Assembly (NCBI GenBank): GCA_018195615.1
Contig: JAGTPG010000001.1
Coordinates: forward strand, 1,116,001-1,180,000
Length of the DNA: 64,000 bases
Direction of reading: 5' to 3'
From: Streptomyces tuirus
GTDB lineage: Bacteria; Actinomycetota; Actinomycetes; Streptomycetales; Streptomycetaceae
Below, in pieces: positions 46,779-56,751 of this stretch (the first letter of the stretch is position 1; each line of letters starts with the position of its first letter). The translations under genes and the position numbers were made by a program. The notes beneath the pieces were generated by a model. It was not told where the DNA came from. It saw only the letters and a list, made by a program, of their open reading frames with translations, and ran no database searches.

Positions 46779-47915
46779 TCAGGCCGCGGTGCGGCCGAGC
46801 GTGCTGATGAAGTCGATCGGCTGGGAGGTGCGGCCCTCCAGGGCGAGGTCCGCGGCGATGTCGCCCATGGCGGGCGAGATCTTGAAGCCCTGGCCTGAGA
46901 ACCCGGCCAGCAGGATGATGTCGTCGCTGCCCGGCAGGGAGCCGACCAGCGGGCGCGTGCTGTCGGTGTAGCCCTCCATGAAGACGGAGAGCCGCACCGG
47001 GTCGGGGTTCAGGCCGGGCAGGTAGCGGTGAACGATCTCGGTGAAGGTCTCGAGTTCCTCCGGCGCGACGGTCCGGTTCAGCCGGTTCGGGTCATCCACG
47101 GGCCTGTGATGGGCTTGGGGCAGACCGAGCTTGACGGAGAGGCCGTCCGGGGACGGGATCCCGTAGAACTCGTGGGCACCGCGGCGGAGGAATCCCGGGC
47201 GCTCCTCGCCGGCCCGGTGGTCATCGTTGGGCAGGAACCAGGCGCTGATCGCGCGGCAGACGCTCACCTCCCACGGCAGGTCCGGCAGCAGGTCGCCCAC
47301 CCAGGGGCCCGGGGTGACCACCGCGGCGTCGAAGCGCTCCGTGCCGGTGTCCGTACGGATCTCCACGCCTCCCCCGGCAGCTTGGCCGACCTCCCTGACC
47401 GGGGTGTAGCGGCGGATCCGGGCGCCCAGCTCCTCGGCGCGGCGGGCGGCGGTCTGGACCGTCAGCTCGGGTCGGACGAAGCCGGCGTGGCGGTCAAGTA
47501 CGGCCAGGTCGCCGTCGTGGACACGGAACTGCGGGAAGCGCTTGGCCATCGCGTCGGCGTCGAGGACCTCGTGGTCGAGGCCGTTTTCGGCGATGACGTC
47601 CATGACCTTGTTCATGTGCGGGTCGTCGGCAGGCCCCATGAACAGGCACCCCGTCAGCCGTCGCAGCTCCCGGCCGGTCTCCGCCTGCAACTGCTTCCAG
47701 AGGGCGCCGGCGTGCCGGACGAGCGGCACATAGCGGCCGTCGTCGGTCTGCACGCTCCGGAAGACACGGGTCTCACCGCCGGCGGCACTGCGGTCGTGAC
47801 CAGGAGCGAAGCGGTCGTAGGCGACGACCTCGGCGCCACGGGCCGCCAGCCGCCAGGCAGCCTGACTGCCCACCGTGCCGGTACCGACGACGGCGACACG
47901 TTTCCTCGCGGCCAT
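46779..47915 (-). CDS. Sarcosine oxidase-like FAD enzyme 2
   Basis: A 378-residue DAO-family oxidase of the monomeric sarcosine oxidase / N-methyltryptophan oxidase type: FAD motif RVAVVGTGTVGSQAAWRLAA, AYDRFAPGHDRSAAGGETRV, and the C-terminal LLAGFSGQGFKISPAMGDIA. The position where monomeric sarcosine oxidases carry the FAD-linking Cys (CMY/C-x) reads SVFMEGYTDS, so FAD is probably not covalently bound. It is a tandem paralogue of the enzyme at 47950. AAGGAG precedes ATG 47915. Confidence 0.85.
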   Translation of the reverse strand: MAARKRVAVVGTGTVGSQAAWRLAARGAEVVAYDRFAPGHDRSAAGGETRVFRSVQTDDGRYVPLVRHAGALWKQLQAETGRELRRLTGCLFMGPADDPHMNKVMDVIAENGLDHEVLDADAMAKRFPQFRVHDGDLAVLDRHAGFVRPELTVQTAARRAEELGARIRRYTPVREVGQAAGGGVEIRTDTGTERFDAAVVTPGPWVGDLLPDLPWEVSVCRAISAWFLPNDDHRAGEERPGFLRRGAHEFYGIPSPDGLSVKLGLPQAHHRPVDDPNRLNRTVAPEELETFTEIVHRYLPGLNPDPVRLSVFMEGYTDSTRPLVGSLPGSDDIILLAGFSGQGFKISPAMGDIAADLALEGRTSQPIDFISTLGRTAA

Positions 47916-47949
47916 GTGGTTCTCCTTGCCGGATGGGGGTCGGGGCGGT

Positions 47950-49088
47950 TCAGGCCGTGGTGCGGCCGACGGTGGAGATGAAGTCGATGGGCTGGGGGAG
48001 GTCCCGTCCAGCGCCAGGTCGGCGGCGATGTCGCCGAAGGCGGGCGAGAGCTTGAAGCCGTGGCCGGAGAAACCGGCGAGCAGGATCACGTTCTCGTTGC
48101 CCGCGCCGGGCAGCGGGCCGATCAGGGGCCGGCTGCTGTCGGTGTAGCCCTCCATGTAGACGGAGAGGCGTGTGGGGTCCGGGTGCAGGTCGGGCAGGTG
48201 GCGGCGGAGCAGCTCGGTGAAGATCTCCAGCTCGTCCGGCTGGACGGTGCGATCCAGCGCGTTGGGGTCGCCGGCCGGACTGTGCAGCTCCTTGTTGAGC
48301 CCGATCTTGACGGAGACGCCGTCCGGGGAGGGCAGGCCGTAGGAGTGGGTGGGGGCGGTACGGATGAACGCCGGGCGCTCCTCGCCGAACCAGGCGTCGG
48401 TGGTGGGCACGTACCAGGCGCTGATCAGGCGGCGGATGTCCACCTCCCACGGCAGGTCGGGCAGCAGATCGTTCACCCACGGGCCGACGGTGACGACGAC
48501 CGCGTCGAAGCGCTCGGCGCCGTCGTCGGTACGGATGTCCACGCCGCTGCCGACCGGCGTGATCTCGCGGACCGGCGTGTAGCGGTGGATGCGGGCGCCC
48601 AGCTGCTCGGCCCGGCGGGCCGCGGTCTGCACCGTCAGCTCGGGCCGGATGAAGCCCGCGCGGCGGTCGAGCACGGCCGCGTCACCGTCCTCGAGCCGGT
48701 ACTGCGGGAAGCGCTTGGCCATCGCCTCGGCGTCGAGCACCTCGTGGTCGAGGTCGTGCTCAGCGATCGACTGCAGGACGGTGGCCATCTGCTGGTGCTC
48801 GGTGGGCCCCATCAGCAGGCATCCGGTCAGGCGACGCAGCTCGCGGCCGCTCTCCTGCTGGAGCTGCTCCCAGAGGGCGTCGGCGTGCTTGAGCAGCGGG
48901 ACGTACCGGGAATCCTCGAAGTGAGCGCTGCGAAATATGCGGGTCTCACCGCCGGCGGCGCTGCGGTCGTGGCCCGGGGCGAACCGGTCATAGGCAACGA
49001 CCTCGGCGCCACGGGCCGCCAGCCGCCAGGCGGCCTGGCTGCCCATCGTTCCCACGCCGACGACGGCGACACGCTTCCTGACAGACAC
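47950..49088 (-). CDS. Sarcosine oxidase-like FAD enzyme 1 (one undercall)
   Basis: The first gene of the operon. One extra C near 48005 gives the natural end SPQPIDFISTVGRTTA and 379 residues, parallel to its tandem copy. FAD motif RVAVVGVGTMGSQAAWRLAA, then AYDRFAPGHDRSAAGGETRI and LLAGFSGHGFKLSPAFGDIA. GTG 49088 is preceded by AAAGGAA. It should oxidise a secondary or N-methylated amine to an imine with release of hydrogen peroxide. The two copies differ throughout (perhaps two thirds identical), so they may have distinct substrates. Confidence 0.83.
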
Positions 49089-49130
49089 GGCAGGTTCCTT
49101 TCGTCTCCCGGGCTGGACGCCGGGCACCCG

Positions 49131-49157
49131 GCATGCGGATTCTTGGATTCCGCATGC
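49131..49157. promoter_or_regulatory. Perfect inverted repeat upstream of the amine operon
   Basis: Nine-base arms GCATGCGGA (49131-49139) and TCCGCATGC (49149-49157) around TTCTTGGAT. It lies 43 bases upstream of the first oxidase start and between divergent genes, the usual place for an IclR-type operator. Confidence 0.7.
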
Positions 49158-49335
49158 GAGGGGGTGGAGATTGCCCAAATCGGGCCTTGAGAGTCGACTT
49201 CGAGCCGCTCTCCCCTCCGCCCGTCCCACTCAGCGGCACGGTGTGCTACTGTGCGGCACGACGAACAATGACAGCGGCGTCGGAGGGAGTCAAGAGGTGT
49301 TGTCTGAGGAAATTCACCGTTAACGGGGCAACTGC

Positions 49336-50088
49336 ATGGAAGTCAGAAGCGTCACCAGGGCCACTCAGATCCTGGAAGCGGTCGCGCAGCACCAGCCGGT
49401 GACCGTCGGAGAACTCAGCAAGCTCTTGGGGCTGCCCAAGTCGACCGTCCAGCGCACACTGGTCACCCTGAACGAGGTCGGGTGGCTGCGGGCCAACCGC
49501 GACGACACCACCCGCTGGGACATCGGCGCGCGGGTGCTCGCCGTCCGACCGGCGGCCTTGCAGGGCTCGAGCCTGTTCGCCGCCGCGCGCGAGCCCATGA
49601 TCCGGCTCCGGGACGCACTGAACGAGACAATCCACCTGTCGGTGCCGGACGGACTGCAGGGCGCTGTGATCGTGGACCGGGTGGACTGCACCCACGCGCT
49701 CCGGATCGTTTTCGCCATCGGTGACATATCGCCCCTGCATGCGACCGCCTCGGGGCGCGCGATCCTCGCGCATCTGCCGACGGCGGACGTCGACGAGGTT
49801 GTCAGTCGCGGCCTGGAGCGCTTCAGCGATGCCACGCCGACCGATCCCGTTCAGTTGCGCGCCGATCTGGAGCGGGTACGGGCCGACGGGTTCTCCGTCA
49901 ACCGAAACCAGTACCGGCCGGGCGTCTGCGCGGTGGCTGCCGCCGTCCTGGATGTGGATGGCACGCCCCTTGCGACGATCGCCGTCTCCATTCCCGAGTC
50001 GCGGTACGACGACGCACGGCTACCGGAGCTGGGGCGTCTTGTCGCTGACACGGCGAAGGAGATCGCGGCGCGTCGCACGGGCGATTGA
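49336..50088 (+). CDS. IclR-family transcriptional regulator
   Basis: A 250-residue regulator: N-terminal winged HTH (residues 1-70; TQILEAVAQHQPVTVGELSK, LLGLPKSTVQRTLVTLNEVG) and a C-terminal GAF-like effector domain (ISPLHATASGRAILAHLPT, VDCTHALRIVF, NRNQYRPGVCAVAAAVLD). It is divergent from the amine operon and the inverted repeat at 49131 lies between them, so it most likely controls the operon in response to a pathway compound. Confidence 0.9.
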   Translation: MEVRSVTRATQILEAVAQHQPVTVGELSKLLGLPKSTVQRTLVTLNEVGWLRANRDDTTRWDIGARVLAVRPAALQGSSLFAAAREPMIRLRDALNETIHLSVPDGLQGAVIVDRVDCTHALRIVFAIGDISPLHATASGRAILAHLPTADVDEVVSRGLERFSDATPTDPVQLRADLERVRADGFSVNRNQYRPGVCAVAAAVLDVDGTPLATIAVSIPESRYDDARLPELGRLVADTAKEIAARRTGD

Positions 50089-50257
50089 GGCGCGCAGCAG
50101 GCTTCAGCGCAGGGGCAATCCCGTGGTGCTACGGGCCGCTCTCCCGGCGCCTGGTGGCTTGGAAACCGGGCTCGGAGCGGCCCATCGCGATGCGGAGCGT
50201 CAGGGCCCGACCCGCTGTTGTCGGGCGGTGCGTGGTGAAGCCGGGGCGGGTCTTGGC

Positions 50258-50486
50258 AGCCTCACCCGGTCGCTGCGCATCCTGGAGGCGGTCGCGCGGC
50301 ATCAGCCGGTGACCGTAGGGGTCCTGACGAAAAAGCCGACCGTGCAACGGACGCTGATGACGCTCAACGAGGCGGGGTGGCTGCGGGCCGACCGCAGGGA
50401 CACCACCCGCTGGGAGATCGGCGCCCGGGCACTGGCCGTACGGCCGGCCGCCCTGCGGGGCTCAATCCTGTTCGCCGCAGCCCAGT
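50258..50486 (+). pseudogene. N-terminal fragment of a second IclR gene
   Basis: LTRSLRILEAVARHQPVTVG, then PTVQRTLMTLNEAGWLRADR and RDTTRWEIGARALAVRPAAL copy the first half of the intact IclR protein just upstream with about 75% identity. The turn and start of the recognition helix (LSKLLGLPKS) are reduced to LTKK, so DNA binding is lost. It ends at SILFAAAQ, where MFS sequence begins. It is a decayed tandem relative of the upstream regulator. Confidence 0.75.
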
Positions 50487-50869
50487 GCTGGTGGTCTGCG
50501 CCCAACTGCCGGTCACAGACTGGGCGGGCAACCGGCTCGGCCTGCGCCGTACCATAGCCATCGGACTGCTGCTGGTGGCAGCCGGTTTCGCGGTGGCGGC
50601 CGTCGCTCTCCGGTGGGGTGGACGGGTGCCGTGGGGCTCCTACTCGCCGCGGGATACGTCGTCCTGTTCACCCTGGGCGAGATGCTGGTCATCCCGGCCG
50701 TCTCCGGTCTGATCGTCCTCGTCGGCAGCTCGGCCACCGGCTCCCTGCTCGACCTGGGACTGCCGGCCGCCGTGCCTCTAGCTGGTCCTCGCCGCCCTCC
50801 CCCGCTCTGGCGGTGGCGCTGCTGCCACGCCACCAGGAACGAGCCAAGACCACGGAAGCGACTGCCTGA
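50487..50869 (+). pseudogene. C-terminal MFS transporter remnant
   Basis: Pieces in changing frames: VCAQLPVTDWAGNRLGLRRT, IAIGLLLVAAGFAVAAVAL, AVGLLLAAGYVVLFTLGEML, VIPAVSGLIVLVGSSATGSL and the tail LAVALLPRHQERAKTTEATA. They cover the last helices of a drug-type major facilitator with a short internal deletion after EMLVIPA and two or more frame changes. Confidence 0.65.
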
Positions 50870-51034
50870 CAGCGTCAGTTCTGCTCGAAGCGGCTGGTTC
50901 TGCCGTCCCGGTGAGCTCGCACGCCGACCGCGACACCCCTTCCGTAACTGACACCGCTCACGGGGACGACGCAAGGGTCCCGCCACGCCGCGGTGCCCAC
51001 TGGTTCGGCTCGCTCCGCGTCGAGCAGGGACTGC

Positions 51035-51296
51035 ATCAGGGAGGAGCGGCGCGTCCTGGCTGTCCTTCGGCAGGAAGCCGACCAGGCCAAGGAACTCGTC
51101 GAAGGCAACCTCATCCGCACCGCCCTGCTCGCTGCCGTCAGCCATGACCTGCGCACCCCGCTGGCGGACATGAAGGCAGCCGTCTCCTCCCTGCGCTCGG
51201 ACGACGTCGAATGGTCAGACGAGGACCAGGTAGACCACCGACCGCCTCGACCACCTCGTAGGCAGCCTGCTGGACATGTCCCGCCCCTTGCCCCGT
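51035..51296 (+). pseudogene. KdpD-like sensor kinase fragment
   Basis: EERRVLAVLRQEADQAKELV, then LLAAVSHDLRTPLADMKAAV with the phosphoacceptor His (H box), and after a frame change DRLDHLVGSLLDMSR. This is the dimerisation/phosphoacceptor part of a KdpD-type histidine kinase; the sensor and the ATP-binding domains are missing. Confidence 0.7.
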
Positions 51297-51456
51297 GGCG
51301 AGTTCGATCAGCTGGTCTGTGGCGGCACTGTTGCCCTGGTTCGCAAGGCGCCGCACCTGTCCCATGGCACAGCGTTCCGTGACGAGTTCGAGCCACTGTG
51401 GCCGATCTGCTGCCCCTCGGCAGCCTCAGGCAGGACCGGTGGCACCGCCGGAACGC

Positions 51457-53195
51457 TCAGCCTTCGATGTGGTAACGGCTCTGGGACACGACGGCTTGGC
51501 GAATCTTGGTGGTGAAGTCGGGGGTACGGGCGATCCGGTCCACACCGCCGGCCTTGTTGCGGCGCAGGACGCTCTTGAAGCTCTGTTCCAGAGTTCCTGT
51601 CATGCGGAACATCAAGTCGTCGGTGAGATGGCCAAGGTCGATGTTGAGAAGGTCCCGCGGCGAAGGCTGCCGTAGGCGTGTGAGGGTGTAGGCGGACATG
51701 GCCGCCAGCGGGTAGAGCCAGTTCTCAAGGGAATCACCCAGCAAAGGCCGGTCTTCGGCGTAGTGGGTGAGGAACGCGCGCAGCCTGGTGTGGACATCGA
51801 GACACAAGGGGTAGATGTCCAGATCGTGCCGTGAGGAGAAGATCTGCGCGTAGTGCTGATCGTCGAGCAGGAGCGCATCGGAGTGCCGCAGTGCGGTATG
51901 CGGTTCACGCAGCACGAAGGCGGTGAACTCGCGGGCGAGCCTGGCCATGCTGACGACCCGATCGAGGGGAACCCGAGATTGCGGTAGTAGCTGGCTCGGC
52001 GCTCGTAGTAGTAGCCGCCCGCCTGGCCGAGGCTCTCCTCGATGTCCTTCTGGATGGACTCGGTGGCTCGCAATGCGCCGGCGGGCAGCTGGGTCTGGCT
52101 GTTGGTCGCGCGGATGATGCGGTCGCGAGCCGTGCCGGACTCCGGCGCGACAACGATCTTCACGAGGAGGGACCGGTCGCGGTGCTGACCACCGTTCTGA
52201 AAGTAGCTATAGATCTCGTGGCTGGTCTGTAGCCCGTTGACGATCTGAGGCTCCCTGACCACGATCTTCTTGCCGGCGATTTGGGCAGCGTCCGCGACTA
52301 CGGTGACACCGTTGTTGAACCACCAGAAGTCCTCGCCCGTCCCTGACTTCAGGGTCTCACCGATAGCGTTGTTCACGGCCGTGGATCCCGCGTAGTCGCG
52401 AACGTTGGACTCGAACAGCTCCAGGCGCAAAGCCTCGTTGTCGGACGTGATGAAGCGGTAGTACTCGTCCAGCCGCGCCAAACACACGTATCCCTCGCCG
52501 AGGGATGTGCTCATCGGCGTTTCGGTGAACACCAGCTGTGCGACGGCTTTGGCTCCACGGGCAGTCCGCTCGCGCAGGTCAGCGGCGTTGAGATATTCCA
52601 GGTCGGCCCGCGTATCGGATGTGATCTTCGCAAGCTCCCGCCTGAGTCTGTCGCCCTTGGCCTTTACGTTGGGGTGCGGTGTCTCTGCCGACTTGTTCGC
52701 GTAAATGACCTTGATGCGCACCTGCGGGAAGGAGGACGCCAATTCCTCAAGGATATGCAAGAAGCGACGCGTACGTTCAAGCAGCTTGGCGTTGGTGTGC
52801 GCGACCAGGTCGTCCTCGTCCCGGCCCATGTCCAGCAGAGCAGGCAGATGGAAGTGCAGCTTCTCGATCACCGACTCCTGGTAACCCGACGAGTTCTTCG
52901 CCTGCAGGATGACCAGCTCGATCTTGCTGGCACGCGACGGAAGGAACTGATGCGCATCAGCGGTGATGTAGCGCTCGTCCACGAACGTCCAGATGCCGTC
53001 GATGCCGCAGTCATGCGCGCCATCGACGATGCCGTCCGTGATCTCATCGTTGTCCAGATCCCAGTCCTGCAGAGACTTGTCCGCGGCGAAGAATGTGAAG
53101 AAGTCATCCCGGCCCTTGTCTGGCGCCAGCTTGCGATGCTGGTCCTCCAGGATACGTTCCAGCAGCCGCTGATCATTGCTCTGCACCGACACCAC
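51457..53195 (-). CDS. AIPR-family phage-resistance protein (one undercall)
   Basis: One extra C near 51972 (LGFPLDRVVSMARLAREFT) restores 579 residues. The N-terminus has a PD-(D/E)xK-like nuclease signature: Asp66 in CGIDGIWTF and the QAK (98-100) of ELVILQAKNSSG. The middle carries the AIPR core (FWWFNNGVTVVAD, PQIVNGLQTSHEIYSYFQNG, IIRATNSQTQLPAGALRATE). AIPR proteins include abortive-infection factors against phages. GTG 53195 is one of several nearby starts. It stands alone; lower GC3 than neighbours suggests transfer. Confidence 0.85.
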
Positions 53196-53909
53196 TCGAA
53201 CCCCCCAACTCCACACTGACACGAAGATGTTGGCAGGCTCACCCGGCCATGAACAGGCCGCGCACGGGATCATTGTGCGTACCTCTTCATGCCCAGCACA
53301 CCGCACCGGCGCTGCGCCAGGCCGTGCCGGGGACCACAGCCGGCCACATGTCGCCAGGTGTCCAAGGCGCCTGGGCGGTCGCGTGCACGCAGTCCGCGAT
53401 CCGCGCCGCCTCGAAGGGACAGGGGTGCCGCAGACGTCACCAATCGCGGTGAACTTTACGGCAGCGAAGGGTCCGTCCTGGTTTGCCGCGAAGCGTCCCC
53501 GGGTCGCTAGGCATCAGCCGTGAGAGTCGTGTCGTCGCCGCGTCCTTGCTTCGGGTGCTCGAGAGAGGAGAACCCGAGTGCAACGGTGCCCACGACGGAC
53601 ACTGAATCCCGCCTGCTCAGAAGCCCATCCGGGCCGCACCTGCGGGGCTTCTCATCGCACGCCGCTCTCACACGCCTATCACCGACTGCGTCGACTCCCC
53701 CGGGTCAGAGTGCCCTGACCTGGCATCACGCGCTCATCTCGGACTGCCCTGGACGCCCACGGACGGTCCCTACAACTCGTCTGAAAGTTTCCCGGGATCT
53801 CCCCGACCAGCAGCTTGAACACCACCGGTGCACACGTTCCGTCTTCCCCCGGTGGGTGGCGGTGTCGCTCGGCGGAGCGTTGTCAGTGGCGGGTGGCAGC
53901 ATCGGGCGT
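53196..53909. other. Intergenic, nothing recognised
   Basis: About 700 bases between divergent genes, AIPR on the left and SMI1/KNR4 on the right. Frames are open but not recognisable. Promoters for both should be here; no motif stood out. Confidence 0.4.
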
Positions 53910-55853
53910 ATGACGGACACCACGGCATTCGACTGGCAGTCCTTCCTGCTCACGTGGAGTGGGGAGTGGGCGGATTCCCTGCCGGACGACGAGACGCGGG
54001 ACGAGGACGACGAGACCGCACAGCAGGCGCGGTGGCTGGGGTTCCCGCCCGCGTCCGAGGAGCGGATCGCAGCGATGGAGGAGCGCCTCGGACGGCGAAT
54101 GCCCCCGTCGTACCGGGAGTTCCTCGGGTCAGCGACGGGTGGCGGCACGCGGGCGGGTTCGTGTGGCTGCTGGCGGGGACCGAGGACGCCCGCTGGCACG
54201 ACAACGCGTCGGGCCTCGCGGACTTGTTCGAGGAGTACCTGGACGAGGACTCCGGGCCCGAGGAGCGGCGGGAGGCGGACCTCTGGCGGCGGGGCTGCAG
54301 CTCGACGTCGAGTCCGACGGCACTTACGTCCTCATGGATCCCGAGGACGTGGACGAGGACGGTGAGTGGGCCGTGTACACGTGGGCGGGCTGGCGGGCCG
54401 CGCCACCCGAGCGCCACGCGAACTTCCCGAGTTCATGCGGGAGATGCACCGGGAGTTCCACAACCTGCGGGCGCGCCGGAGCGACGGGGAGCCGGAGTTC
54501 GTCAACGACACGACGCGAAAGCTGGACGCCCAGGTCGAGGAGGCCCGGCTGGAGGCACTGCGCGGCGGCTGGGAGCGCGCCCAGAGGGCGCTGGACGAGG
54601 CCAAGGAGTACGGCAGACCACGGGCCGCCGGGCTGGGCGACCAGATACGCCGCCTGCTCGGACACACCTCCATGGTGTATTTCCAGGACCTGGTGACGGA
54701 CCCGCGGTACGCACCCGAACTGCTGCCACCGCTGGTCGCCGAACCCGCGGCGCACCCGCACCGGGGCGATTCCACGCTGACGTTCCATCTGCGGGGCGCC
54801 GACGCCGAGCTGGTGTCACTGGCTCACGCGACGCTGGACCAGATACGGAACGGCACGTACCGGTACACGGCGGCCGGACCGTTCGGCGAGGCCGTCGAGC
54901 GGGCGCGGGAGCTGGCACGGTGGGGAGACACCGACGCGGCGTGGCGGACGCTCACGAGCGCTCTGCCCTGCTGGGAGCCGCTGGGACCTGACCACCTGGC
55001 GCCACTGGGATGGGTGGCCGACCCCGTGCTCGGGCCGCTGCTGACTCCGGAGCGGGGCCGGCAGTTGCTCTCCACACCGAGGGGCGGGCAGGCGGGTGCG
55101 GCACCGGGGCCGACGGCCGGGCTCGACCCGGACGACCTGGCGTGGCTCGCGGAGCCGGACCCGGGCAACAACCGCACGGCCTACCGGTTCGTCCTGGTGG
55201 AGGGGGTGGAGCCGGAAGAGTTGCCCGGGCGTCTCGCGGACGGGGACGGCGCCGCGCTGAACGAGCCCATGACGTCCTGGGAGGCACGCCGCGCAGCGCT
55301 GCGCGACCAGCGGGAGTTCTCGTCCTACGACGACAGGGCTCTCATGGCGGTCGGCCGGGCCGGTGCCGGCTGGAGCTTCGCCTTCGACGGCGATCCCGCC
55401 GCGTTCGACCCGCGGCGGTTCGTCTCCCCGGCCGCGGCCGCCGGCGCGGGCACCCGCGCGGTGGTGGTGTGGAGCGGCCTGAGGCCACGGCACGGGGAAC
55501 CGTTCTTCCACCTTTCGGTGGCGAGCGACGGGGTCGAGCAGTACGCGTTCACGTACGCGGACGGAGAGGTCCGCTCAAGCGGGGAGATACCGCGGGCGCT
55601 GGACCCGAGCCGGTTCTTCGGTGGTGAGGAGGACGGCGTCGGGACGGAACGGTCGCTGCTGGAAGCCGTGGCCGCGGAGTTCGGTGCGCTGTTGCCGCGT
55701 CACGCGATCGTGAACGGGCGGCTGCACACGTTCACCACCCGTTCATGGACGCGGCCACCCAGGGACGGCGAGGCGTTCATGGTGATCCGCGTTCACCACA
55801 CCGCCCCAACGGACGGCGAGCCGACGCGAGACGACGGGCCGGGACCCGGGTAG
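53910..55853 (+). CDS. SMI1/KNR4-domain protein with long C-terminal extension (three undercalls)
   Basis: Three one-base undercalls (two G near 54128 and 54295, one C near 54432) restore 648 residues. Residues ~40-170 form an SMI1/KNR4 domain (LGFPPASEERIAAMEERLGR, MPPSYREFLGVSDGWRHAGG, DPEDVDEDGEWAVYTWAGW). The remaining ~450 residues contain a helical stretch (FMREMHREFHNLRARR) and a second globular region (AYRFVLVEGVEPEELPGRLA, VVVWSGLRPRHGEPFFHLSV) I do not recognise. SMI1/KNR4 proteins often neutralise polymorphic toxins; it lies upstream of the large secreted protein on the same strand. Confidence 0.75.
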
Positions 55854-56219
55854 CCGCAGGCCCAGCCTCACTTCGGGCGTCAACGGCCCAGGTGCCGGCA
55901 GGGGCCGCCCCACCTGTCTCGAACCATGCCCCACGGCGCATCTCCCCAAAGGCACCGGCATGGGGCAGTTTGACCGTCACTGTCGCCCCCTCGGTGACGT
56001 GATCGTTATTTGGACGACATGGACCAACACGCTTGCATGTTGCAAAGTTACGTCGCGTGTTCGGGGACGTCGGGGGCAGGGGGCAGAACTGTGCGTGCGC
56101 ATCTTGAGCGCTGCATTCATCGCTGACTTCGCGGCCTCGGACCCATTCCCGAGCAACCTGAGATCTGCATCGACAGGGTCTCAACTCAAGGGTCTCAACT
56201 TACTGAGGAGGAGAAGCCG
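55854..56219. other. Promoter region of the secreted cluster
   Basis: About 365 bases without a gene. An 11-base direct repeat GGGTCTCAACT occurs twice (about 56176 and 56190) just before the ribosome site GAGGAGGAG of the next gene. The stretch is AT-richer than average. Confidence 0.4.
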
Positions 56220-56740
56220 GTGAAGAGAACTTCCCTGCGACATAAGCTTGGCGCTTCGGGCGCCGCGCTCGTTTCCGCCGTCACCGTGATGACAGCAGCG
56301 GTTCCCGCACACGCCGCGGAGTTCAAGGTGACGGACAACTGCAGTGTCCCATGGATCAACTGCACCGAAGGGGACATCTTCCTCTTCTACAACTCGAAGG
56401 CGTACTCGTACAATTCGGACGGTTCGAGGTACGTGACCAGCTGGTCGACGTTCTACGGCAACGTCTACGACTACTGGGCACCAGCCAGTACCAGGGCTCC
56501 ACCCTGAACACCTACCGCTACGTGTTCAACGGGAACGGCAGCGGCGCCTGGCAGTACATGAAGAACAACGCGGCATCCGTCATGAACTGCGCCCCCGCCG
56601 ACAACTACCGCGTCTACTACAACTCCGGCTACGGCGGAACGTCCCAGTACTTCGGCAAGAACGGTTCGTACGGGGACTGCAATCACACGGATCTGATCTC
56701 CGCCCTCAAGAACAACAACGCCTCCCAGCACTTCGCCTAG
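56220..56740 (+). CDS. Secreted peptidase-inhibitor I36-like protein (one undercall)
   Basis: One extra G near 56478 (YDYWGTSQYQGSTLNTY) restores 173 residues from GTG 56220, which has GAGGAGGAG upstream. A Sec signal (SGAALVSAVTVMTAAVPAHA) is followed by a beta/gamma-crystallin-like domain with CSVPWINCTEGDIFLFYNSK and NYRVYYNSGYGGTSQYFGKN, as in Streptomyces metalloprotease inhibitor relatives (I36). Exported. It may protect the exported proteins encoded downstream from proteolysis (inference). Confidence 0.7.
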
Positions 56741-56751
56741 GAAGAAGCAGC

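Noticed and set aside
46779..49229. An 816-codon frame suggesting a double sarcosine-oxidase fusion
   Set aside because: It arises because an undercall near 48005 hides the stop of the first gene; with the run corrected, a stop at 47950 and an ATG with ribosome site at 47915 separate two genes.
51290..51365. Minus-strand stretch reading RRLANQGNSAATDQLIELAT, like a repeat unit of helical-repeat proteins
   Set aside because: Only one unit is visible, with no start, stop or second repeat, so it was not listed as a feature.
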